DNA of 64,000 nucleotides from Caenorhabditis remanei (Eukaryota > Nematoda > Chromadorea > Rhabditida > Rhabditidae): positions 2,356,001 to 2,420,000 of the forward strand of contig NC_071332.1 in the NCBI RefSeq assembly GCF_010183535.1. Reading direction: 5' to 3'. Position 1 is the first letter of the stretch, and every line of letters starts with the position of its first letter. The notes under the pieces are model-generated. The model was not told the origin of the DNA and did no database searches. It was given only the letters and a program-made list of their open reading frames with translations. The position numbers were made by a program, and so were the translations under genes. Shown in pieces: positions 31,884 through 41,403 of this stretch.

Positions 31884-34800
31884 TTATTTCCGTAAAAGCT
31901 CATTGATTTCCGCCGACGTTTTTCCTTTAGTTTCGGGGAGATACATGTAGAAATAGGCGGCGGTTACGGTGAGAGGGACGATGAAAAGAAGAAAAGCTAG
32001 GCCACCGACGGAATCGACCAATGAGAGATAGATGACTGGGCAGATGAATGAGCCAATGAATCTGGAAATGGGATTTTGGGTTTAGAAGTGCAAAATTAGC
32101 ACTCAAAACCTCTAAATGAGCAAAAGTTCAAAATCTCTAGAGCTGGCCGAACTTTTTCCTGAGTTTCTAGGCCAGCGGCCACACATTTTTTTAAAGCTTC
32201 TGTCCCACTCAAGTTCTCACTCATCAAAAGGGGCACCACTATTCAAAAATTTGGCTCCGCGACATTTCGTTACCAGTCATTTCGGCACCAGACCATTTCG
32301 GCACCAGCCATTTCGGCACCAGTCATTTCGGCACCAGCCATTTCGGCACCAGTCATTTCGGCACCGTTGAAAAACGAGTAAAATTTTTCTCAAAAAGGAG
32401 GTGGTTTTTGGGTTTCAAAGGTCCGGGGTTCGACACCGGGCTGCTTGGAAAAGTGTTTTATTTTCATTTTAGGCTTTTTGGTACCAATCTGACAATGAGG
32501 GTTCGATTCCCACTGATGGCAAAACTTTTTTGTTTTTTGTTTTTGACATTTCGGTACTGATCTGACGTCCGGGGTTCGACTCTTAGTGCTGGTAGATCTT
32601 TTTTTTACTTGGATTTCTGAAAGTTTAAAAAAATATAAGCTAGTTAGAACCATTATTGCGATGAAGATAGGAACAACTGTTGATCAAATGACTTGTACAT
32701 GTTCATCATTTGAGTTGATGCACGCACAAGTCGTTTGACCAAGAGCTATTCCCATCTTCCTCGCAATTATACTTCTATCTAGCTTAGATGAAAAAAAATG
32801 TCAGAAATCAAAGTCAAAAAAGATCTACCAGCACCAAGAGTCGAACCCGGGACGTCAGATTAGTACCGAAATGTCAAAAACAAAAAACAAAAAAGTTTTG
32901 CCATCAGTGGGAATCGAACCCTCATTGTCAGATTGGTACCAAAAAGCCTAAAATGAAAATAAAACACTTTTCCAAGCAGCCCGGTGTCGAACCCCGGACC
33001 TTTGAAACCCAAAAACCACCTCCTTTTTGAGAAAAATTTTACTCGTTTTTCAACGGTGCCGAAATGACTGGTGCCGAAATGGCTGGTGCCGAAATGACTG
33101 GTGCCGAAATGGCTGGTGCCGAAATGGTTGGTGCCGAAATGGTCTGGTGCCGAAATGACTGGTAACGAAATGTCGCGGAGCCAAAAATTTAAGATTTTTG
33201 ATATGAATCGATTCAGAAAACCCTAGAAAAGAGCAATTCCTCTTGGAGATGGGTACGAAAATTAGTTTGGAGCGAGTTATGAGACCTGAAAGTGTCGAAA
33301 ATTGTCTCTTTTCAGCACATTTCTATTGAAATTCTCCCGTAAATGGTCATTTTTCGAAAAAAAATTTACGGGAGAATTTCTATAGAAATCTGTTGAAAAA
33401 GGCGATTTTTGACGGTTTGAAGTCTCATAACTCGCTCCAAACCTATTTTCGGACCCATCTCCAAGAAGAATTGCTCTTTTCTAGGATTTTCTGAATCGAT
33501 TCATATCAAAAATCTTAAATTTTGGAATAGTGGTGTCCCCTTTGAAGAGTGAGAACTTGAGTGGGACAGAAGCTTTAAAAAAATGTGTGTCCGCTGGCCT
33601 AGAAACTCAGGAAAAAGTTCGGCCAGCTCTAGAGATTTTGAACTTTTGCTCATTTAGAGGGGGAAGATTGAGTTTTCAGAGATTTTAAGTAGTAATAAAA
33701 TTGCAAAATTTGCAACAAAAAGGTGAGAAATAGAGTGAACGTTCCGTGGCCTAAAAACTCCGAGAAAAAAGTTCGGCCAGCATTGAAAATTCTGAATTTT
33801 CCTTATTTTCTAGGGATTAAAAAGTTGTGTTTTTTTCGCTTCAAAATCAATATTATGACTCGGAAAATATACCAAAATGTAGATCTCAACGAGTTCTATC
33901 TGTATGTGACAGTACGGAGCAGTTTAGGATTCATTCTAGCTCTGCTCGCGGAGCAATAATGAATCCTAAACTGCTCCGTACTGTCACATACAGATAGAGC
34001 TCGTCGAGATCTACATTTTGGTATATTTTTCGATTCATAATTTTGATTTTGAAGCGATTTCGAAGTGACTTACTGTACAGAAGTACTGTAACTCTGCATT
34101 TTACTAATTGTTCCCGGTGGCGCCAACTCTGCTCCAATGAACACAGCGGCCGGCCCGATTCCAATGCTGAACACAAATGTGAAAAGCACAAAGAGCCCTA
34201 AAAATGGCCATGCTAGTATAGCGTCCTTTGTGGAATCATATAAGAAGACCAGTGACATCATTAAGATATTGATGAGGGCTAGAATGAGAAGGGAGGAGAT
34301 GAGAAGGGGACGGCGACCGATCTGGAAATAAAAACTTTTGAAATTCTGGAAATAAATTCTGAAATTTTGGAATTACCTTATCTATAGCAATAGCTGCTAA
34401 CAGAGCAGAAATGATTGAGGCAAAACTGCAAAGACTGTTGGCGACAGCGGAGCCTTCTGGCGAAAATCCGACGTTTTGGAGAAGGAATGTGCCGAAGAAC
34501 GAGATGGCGACGATGCCGCTGAAAATTGAGATTTTTTAAGGCGAAAATTCGAAAGTTTCATGCCAAAATACACAGGAAGGTGGCTGGGCGGCGGGAATTG
34601 AAAAAATTCATTCGGAAATTTGAATTCCCGGCAAATCGCTCTGGAACCGTAACCCACTGGGTATTGGGGTTCGGCGGGAATTCAAATTTTTTCACGAATT
34701 TTTGAATTTTCGGTTAGAACACTGATTTTTGCTGTCTTGAATTGTAAAAATCGAAAAAAATACCAAAAATTCATTCAAAATTTTGAATTCCCGCCGAATA

Positions 34801-37101
34801 GCTCGGCTACCGTAACCCACTGTGATTGTGGTTTGGCGGGAATTCAAAAATTTAAGCGATTTTCACATTTTTTAGTTTTTCAAGAATTTTCGGTTGGAAA
34901 ACTGATTTTTGGCTTTTTAAATTGTGAAAGTCGATTGAAAAAACCCAAAATCCGAAAGTTAAGCAAAAAATTTGAATTCCCGCCGAACCAGTTGGCTACA
35001 GTAACCCGTTGTGGCCGTGGTTTGGCGGGAATTCAAAATTTTGAGATTTTTTTACAATATTTAAGGTTTTTCAACACTTTTTCGGTTGAAAACTGATTTT
35101 TGGCGTTTTAAATTGTGAAAAATTTTGACAAAAACCCTGAATTTCAAAAAAAAAACCCTAAATCCAAAAATTAAGCAAAAAATTTGAATTCCCACCAAAT
35201 CACTTGGCTACCGTAACCCACGAAGACGGTGGTTCGGCGGGAATTCAAATTTTTTGCGGTTTTTCACAATATTTAAAGCGTTTCATGCCTTTTTCGGTTG
35301 AAAACTGATTTTTGGTGTTTTAATCGTGAAAATTTGGAAAAAAAACCGATTTTTGAGGAAACACTTCAATTTATTTCAAATCTTATGCAATCGCGCCCCA
35401 CCGAACTTAAGTGATCCCGGTAGAGTGCTCACCTGAACGCCACCGAAAAATTGATAGCCACTGAGAGTGACAACGCCTGGGCACCGGCTTTATCCTTCAG
35501 AATTTCCCTTAAACTTTTCTGAGTGTTTCCCGAATCCTGAGCAATTCTCAAATCCTCCAAAACCCTCTTCACATGGCATGTCTCCCCATAATATGCTTTG
35601 AGTGATTCCTCCGCTTCGCCGCCTTTTCCAATCGATAATAGATAAGTGGGACTGTCATGAAATGTCAAAATATTCAGAAGAATATGAATAAGACACGGCG
35701 AAATTTCAATCCAGAAAATAAATTTCCAATGGGTTACTGTACCCAGAAGGAACGGGGTGCCAAGACAAGCGGCCAGGAGGAATGCAATGTTTCCGATGAG
35801 ACCACTGAGAGAGTTGGTGAGGCCACGGTACCTTGCTGGGAAGAAAAGATTGTAAAAAATTCTCATTGGAGCGCACTTAGACTCACCCGGACTGATCTCG
35901 GTCAGGAAGACACCTTGAGCAGATATCCCAATGGCGAACCCGATTCCTGACAGTATCCTTGATACCAATAGCAACTCTGCCATGTCAAAACTATAAGCCA
36001 ATCCAAATACTGGAGTGGACACTAGCAAAATAGTGGCAGCTGTCAAAAGAGTCTTTCTTGGACCGATTTTTTGGAGAAGGTAGACTGAGAGGTAGGCGCC
36101 TATCATGGCGCCAACAAATAGACAACCGGCGAGAGAGGACCAGAGAAGAGCCAGATGGGAGGAGGAAAGTTGGAGGTGGTAGCGGCTGAAAAAATCAAAA
36201 AAAATTGGGGTACTTTGACAGCTTGCCGTGAGCTCCCTAGTTGGTCAATCTTGAAAATGTTTGTTGGGCCGTGTAGATCGAACCTAGCTCTATATTTTTG
36301 CAGTTGGAAGTTTTTTGATAGCACTTCACCTTGCAGAGATACGCGCCTTTAAAGATTGGCGCCTGGCCAGGAGGCGGGGAGAGAGACGCAGAGAAGCGAG
36401 GGTGTCTGCTTGTCTGCGTCTCTTCCCCCGTCGCCAATCTTTGTAGGCGCGTATCTCGAAAGCGTGAAAAGATATCGAATAACTTTCAACTACAAAAATG
36501 TAGAGCTAGATTTGATCTACACAACAAATATAAATTTGAAGCTGGTAGATCTATAGTGAAAGAGTTATGGGGTGTCAAAGTTGAGTAACTTTTTTTTTTT
36601 CAAATTTTTGCTAAATTTCAATCTTTCGAAGCTTATATCTCGAAACCTTGCAAGGTTATCAAAAAACTTACAGCTATTAAATTGTAGAGCTAGGTTTGAC
36701 CTACACAACGAATATGAGAACGAAGCTATCCAATCAATATTAAGAGAGTTTCGGAGTGTCAAAGTTGAGTAACTTTTTTTTTCAAGTTTCCGTCCCCCTG
36801 CTCACCTTTTTTCCAAATTTCTATCAGATTACTCACAATTCAAGACAACTGACTAAAAATTTCATATATTTCCCATGACGTGATTCTTCTATTATTTTTC
36901 CCTACAAAACGCTATTCCATACACATACATTCGTAGATTCTCCACTATAAACTGTTGTAGTATATCAGCTAGCGGATTGACTGCCGAGATCAAATAACCG
37001 AAATGGAAGCCACCGGCAAATGTTGAGATTACTGAAGTCGTGAGAAGACGTGACGTGAGACGGGTGGTGGGTGTCTCGAAAAGTTCGGGCACCACTTTCA
37101 T
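31884..37101 (-). CDS. MFS sugar-porter-family transporter
   Basis: Six exons in phase: 36929-37101, 35887-36185, 35433-35835, 34377-34518, 34074-34321, 31884-32061; 480 residues with about 12 hydrophobic segments. Sugar-porter motifs: TEISPARYRGLTNSLSG after TM4, DKIGRRP (338-344) in the TM8-9 loop, GIGPAAVFIGAEL in TM10, and PETKG (464-468) after TM12. The first cytoplasmic loop reads LLQKIGPRK, a weak form of the family motif. Substrate cannot be read from sequence; the family moves hexoses, polyols and other small solutes across the plasma membrane or vesicles. The ATG is 6 bases after a CTCCAG acceptor that belongs to a tRNA-like repeat. Confidence 0.88.
32111..33658. repeat. 1.5-kb inverted repeat with near-identical arms and tRNA-arm-like motifs
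   Basis: Left arm from 32111 (TCTAAATGAGCAAAAGTTCA) is mirrored to 33658. Within the arms are a 15-base minisatellite (ATTTCGGCACCAGYC) and three B-box-like motifs (GGGGTTCGACACC, GGGTTCGATTCCC, GGGGTTCGACTC). Arms are almost identical over more than 500 bases, implying recent origin or gene conversion. It lies in the last intron of the transporter (32062-34073). Both arms encode the same open frame, a by-product of the palindrome. Confidence 0.85.
33191..33515. mobile_element. Foldback inserted into the right arm of the large inverted repeat
   Basis: Ends AAGATTTTTGATATGAATCG and its mirror at 33515; arms of about 150 bases. The left arm of the host repeat lacks it, and AAATTT flanks both sides, so this is a datable secondary insertion. 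Confidence 0.8.
33850..34040. repeat. Foldback with ATACCAAAATG arms
   Basis: AAATATACCAAAATGTAGAT and CTGTATGTGACAGTACGGAG are mirrored around CTGCTCGCGGAGCAATAATG. It is adjacent to the donor of exon 34074-34321. Confidence 0.75.
34617..35260. repeat. Four family C palindromes in a transporter intron
   Basis: Units at about 34617, 34785, 34970 and 35185 alternate with a spacer containing TTTTCGGTTGAAAACTGATT. The near-regular 170-200 base period shows tandem growth of palindrome plus spacer. Confidence 0.72.
36200..36780. repeat. Family E foldbacks (TCTCTGCGTCTC core) in transporter intron 1
   Basis: Arms read TGTGTAGATCRAACCTAGCT, CTACATTTTTGTAGTTGGAA, TTTTTTGATAGC, GAGATACGCGCCTTTRAAGA, with a GAGACGCAGAGAAG..CTGCGTCTCTTC centre. 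A second, half-size copy covers 36610-36760. Same family at 37810-38170, 38705-39105, 40310-40760, 41515-42100 and four places after 60060. Confidence 0.75.
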
Positions 37102-37368
37102 CGTTTTCTGGAGTAAAACGTTATAAAAAAGTGATCACGAGAATGAAGAAAAGCAGCAAAAACTATTTCGATGAAGGGGGGATTGAACTTTGGTAGTTTT
37201 TTTGGCGGCTAGGTGTGTTACCAGTTGCGCCACGGGAGGTAGGATCGGGCGCATGCGCGCCGCCACCGCGATCCTACCACCCGTGGCGCAGGCGGTAACA
37301 CATCTGGCCGCCAAAAAAACTACCAAAGTTCGATTCCCCATTCTTCGTAATAGTTTTTGCTGCTTTTT
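37101..37368. repeat. Inverted tRNA-like pair overlapping the transporter 5' end
   Basis: Same family as 26268-26510: GTGGCGCAGGCGGTAACACA, GCCGCCAAAAAAACTACC and AAAGTTCGATTCCCC on the right, mirrored on the left, with a GC-rich loop (GCGCATGCGCGCC). Its left edge TCGTTTTCTGGAGTAA contains, on the minus strand, the CTCCAG acceptor used just before the transporter ATG. Confidence 0.65.
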
Positions 37369-38204
37369 TCGTTTATTTAGTGGAATGGTTTATAAATTCA
37401 AAGAATTGGAAGCTATAACAAGGAACTTTAAGGAGTAAAGGGGTAAAGGGGGAAGGGGGGGTCCAAAACAATAGAAACGAATTCTATTTGAACAAAAAAG
37501 GCGTCTTGAACGTTGTGGTTAGAAGCCGAAGAATAGTGATGAAGACGTATCGTATCGGGTATAGGGGTGGCAGAGAACTTGTTTCGCTGGTTCCCCCATT
37601 TCCTCTGAAGATGATGCTGTTGATGCTGCTGCAAAAATTTTTTTCGATACTGATAATTGGAGAGAGAAATCGGAGAGAGATATTTATTTATCACTACTGG
37701 AACCAAAAAAACCAAAAAAATGCCTCAGTAATTTTTTTGTGTCTTCTGATTTGGAAAGTCTGGCAAGGACTACGGAAATGAGATGTTTGATGATTGGGTG
37801 TTCTGTCTGCGTTTGAAAAATAACTTAGAGGGTTATGTAGATCAAAACCAGGGCTACATTTTTGTAGTTGACAACTTCTTGATAGCTCCTCCCCCTTTTG
37901 AGATATGCGCCTTTGAAGATAGGTACCTCTGGCGGGGAGAGGGCACACAACTTTAAGCGTCGGTAACTTTGCAGATATCACCTTTATAGTTTCAAATGTA
38001 TCTTCATTATGTAGATCAAGTCTAGCTCTACATTTTTCAAGTTAAAAGTTTTTTGATAGCTTTTCTCCCCGCTGAGATATGCGTCTTTGAAGATAGGTAC
38101 CTGAGGCCAGGTGAGGTAGAGGGGAAGGGAAGAGAGCGCAGAGAAGCTAGAGTGTCTGACTATCTGCGTCTCTCAAACTTTTTACTTTGAAGTAAGGTGC
38201 GGAG

Positions 38205-38403
38205 CAGAGTTGCGCGGAAGTGATTTTTTCTAAAACAGAAGTCGGAAGTAAAATTTTGAAAACGGAAGTCGAAAGCCGGAAGTCGGAAGTGAAAAAATGC
38301 CCGGAAGTCGGAAGTCGGAATTCCGCGCAACTCTGGTGCAGAGTTGCATGGAAGTGAAAATTTCTTATCCGGAAGTCGGAAGTCGGAATTCCATGCAACT
38401 CTG
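38205..38403. mobile_element. Pair of hAT-like GGAAGTCGG elements
   Basis: Two units, 38205-38335 (CAGAGTTGCGCGG to CCGCGCAACTCTG) and 38339-38403 (CAGAGTTGCATGG to CCATGCAACTCTG), lie back to back. GTAAGGTG occurs at 38192-38199 and 38404-38411; five extra bases precede the left end, so the duplication call is weaker than elsewhere. Confidence 0.6.
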
Positions 38404-41267
38404 GTAAGGTGCCTCCGATATTAATGATTAATGATTGCTCAATGTTTGATTTACCAAAAGAGGATTTTTTTTGTAAATTTTACGAATTTGCGATTTCAGA
38501 TGTGTAATTCATAACACTAACACTCAGAAATACAAAAAAAAAGAGGAAGAAAAAATGTATTCTACTTGCGTCAGAGCTGTATAGTTTTATTCTTTTTTGT
38601 CTTCAAACAAAAATTGTACTTCTTGTGACGAAAGTGATTCTTTTTGTACTGAAAGATATACTGAGTTTCAGAGAAACTATCTGAGTTTTCAATGTTTTCA
38701 ATTTATAATGGTTGTGTAGATCAAAAACAGGGCTACATTTTTGTAGTTGGAAGTTTTTTGATAGCTCTTCACGTTTTCGAGATACGCGCCTTTAAAGATT
38801 AGTAGTGAGAGAGCAAGAGAGCGAAAAGACGCAGAGAAACGAGAGTGCCTGATTTCTCTGCGTCTCCTCTCTCGTCATGAATTTCTCAAGGTTTTTCAAT
38901 GGCGTTGAAAACCTAATGCTATGAGAGAGGAGACGCAGAGAAGTCAGACACTCTCGTTTCTCTGCGTCTTTTCGCTCTCTCGCTCTCTCCTCCCTCCAAC
39001 CTTTGAAGACGCATATCTCAAAAGCGTGAATAGCTATCAAAAAACTTCCAACTACAAAAATGTAGAGCTAGATTTGATCTACACAACCAATATAAAATTG
39101 GACATATCCCATTCATTTTTAAGACTGTTGCGCTCTTTTGAAAAAGATCTCTTGAAAAAGGTACACTCTACGGAACTTCCTGGATCAGAAAAGTTCAAAT
39201 GTACATATTTTCTGGGTTTTAAGGTCGCAGACTCTCTGGGAATATTTATTGAATCTGAAAATTGAAATTCTTTCAGAAAATTTTTAAAAAAGTTATTATG
39301 GTGGCGTTGCTCATGAAGAATGGAGACGAGGCGGAAGTTTTCTTTTTGGGGGCAAAATAAAAAATTTTTTATAATTTTTTATATACCACCAGAAAGCTTA
39401 AAAACCAAGGATTTTAAATCTATAATCAAATTTCATCTAGCATCAAAACGCGCCGAGTTACAGCGTTTTGAAGTTCAAAGCCTGCTATCTCGCCTTGAAA
39501 TTATCCTAGCGAAAATTTGAAAACAGATTCAGAATCCTCACGTCTTCAGCTTTCCAGACATATCTATTTCTTCTAAAAAATGTTTTATAATCAATCTGAA
39601 AATTCGTATAGTGCAGGCAGTCACAAATCTGAAAAAAAAAGAGAAATCCAATTTCTTTTTCTTTTTTCTTCTCTTGTTCCCCCCTCTTCTGATATTGCCT
39701 TCTGCTTTTTGCTCTCCCGGGGCAACCGGAGAAAGTGGGCGGAGCCTATTTCTCTCTCTGAGCTCCGTCCGTGGCTCTCGGGATCTCATTTTCCTTTGGC
39801 TCCTTGGTCTCCTTTTCACATTTTCGCTTTTTATTTCTTGACACTGCTTTTTGATTGGGAAATGGAGAAAAATGTGTGTAATTTTCTATGTTCTTGGAAT
39901 AGCGGCTTTCCATTAGCTTCCTACTGTAGGCTCTGCATTTTCACGTGATGGTGTTTGCACAGAATGCATTAGACTTCACGACACTTTGTATATATTACTG
40001 TAGGAGGCTAGCTTACGGTAGTCTGCATTTTTGCCTGAGTCAGTTACAGTATGACAAGAATGCTCAAACCGAAAAAAGAGCAGATGTTCTTAGTGAGCAG
40101 GCCGCCTAAATTTAGTCAATTTGAATTTCCTGACGTAACACTCTCTTGTTGACACTTTTTTTCTGATCTACAAAGAAAAAGATTTTTGATCTACCGGGAT
40201 CTATCCTGAAGCTTACCTTTGGTAGTTGTAGTCTTGTTATCGAGGACACCACCTTTTCGGCATTGTTATCAGAGACTCATTAGAAATGTTCATAATCAGA
40301 TACAAAAAACTTGTAGATCAAATCAAGCTCTTTATTTTTCTAGTTGACAACTTTTCGATAGCTATTCACGTTTTTGAGATATTCGCTTCTAAAGATTTAC
40401 AAAAAAAAACAAATTTTAAGAAAAAAAAACTCAACTTTGACAGCTTGTAACTCTTCCACAATTGATCTGATCGCTTAATTTTTATATCCACTGTGTAGAT
40501 CAAGACTAGCTCTACATTTTTGCAGTTGAAAGTTTTTTGATAGCTATTTACCCCACTGAGATATGCGTCTTTGAAGATGGGCACATATGGCGGCGAGAGG
40601 GAATAAGGGGGAGACGCAGAGAAGCGAGACGCGCGCGCTTCTCTGCGTCTCTCCGTCTCTTCCTTTTCAGGTGCCTTACTTTGAAGATGCGTATCTCAAG
40701 AGCGTGAATAGCTATCAAAAAACTTCCAACTACAAAAATGAAGCCCTGTTCTTGAGCTATCCAGAGGTTGTAAAATTTTTTTGAATTTCCTAGTTTTTGA
40801 CATTGAAACCTAGGGTCAAAGTTGGCCAATTTTTCTTGCTTTTTCAAATGCTACTCCTCTCCAACTATCCTCATTTTAACTGCAATTCCATCTTCAAATT
40901 CGTTCTTTTTTTTACATTTTTCTATAACTTTTTGACTCTCTCACTTCCTATATACCTAACTCACACAATCTTTCTAGAATCTAGAATCCAGAATCTCCCT
41001 CCCTTTCCCCCCAACAAATCATATTATCACCCCTGCCTCCACACTCCTACATCACTTTATTCACACGCTCCTTCTCGATTTGCGTCAAAAGATTCAAATT
41101 GTTTTTCGCGAAGGGAGTGAGAAATAAGAAAAGAAAACTTTGTACTTTTTATTGGATATTTTTCAGATTCTGAGCTTTTTTGATATTTGAGAGCACATGT
41201 GACGTTAAGACATTCTCACCTGCCTACTCACCCACACCGCTTAAAAATTAATTCCGGTTTTTTACAT

Positions 41268-41366
41268 CTTGCAATCGCGCTCCACCGAAACGCCCTTGAA
41301 AACTGTCTCTTTTCTCTGCGTCTCTTAATTTCACTTCATCGGTTTCGGTAGAGCGCGGTTGTTTTA
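41268..41366. mobile_element. Family A MITE just upstream of the Ser-rich gene
   Basis: CTTGCAATCGCGCTCCACCG to GGTAGAGCGCGGTTG. It ends only 38 bases before the ATG at 41404, placing it in the promoter or outron of that gene. Confidence 0.65.
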
Positions 41367-41403
41367 TTTTTCGTTATTTCCAGTAATCGTAATCTGTGGA
41401 AAC

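Larger units (their letters stand above)
37369..41403. other. Intergenic region between transporter and the Ser-rich gene
   Basis: Divergent 5' regions with no supported gene. Contents: a CAGCATC-rich stretch near 37610, family E foldbacks at 37810-38170, 38705-39105 and 40310-40760, a GGAAGTCGG element at 38205-38403, a C/T-rich tract at 39655-39720, the segment CGTGATGGTGTTTGCACAGA (39944) shared with 9280, and a family A copy at 41268-41366. Confidence 0.6.

Noticed and set aside
32390..33030. Two identical ORFs in opposite orientations (WESNPHCQIGTKK, GVEPRTFE)
   Set aside because: They are the two arms of the 1.5-kb palindrome. The 'ESNPH/GVEPRTF' wording is the usual translation of tRNA T-arm-like sequence, not a protein.
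39538..39948. ORFs of 93-122 residues on both strands
   Set aside because: They cover a C/T-rich tract upstream of the Ser-rich gene and have biased composition with no splice partners.
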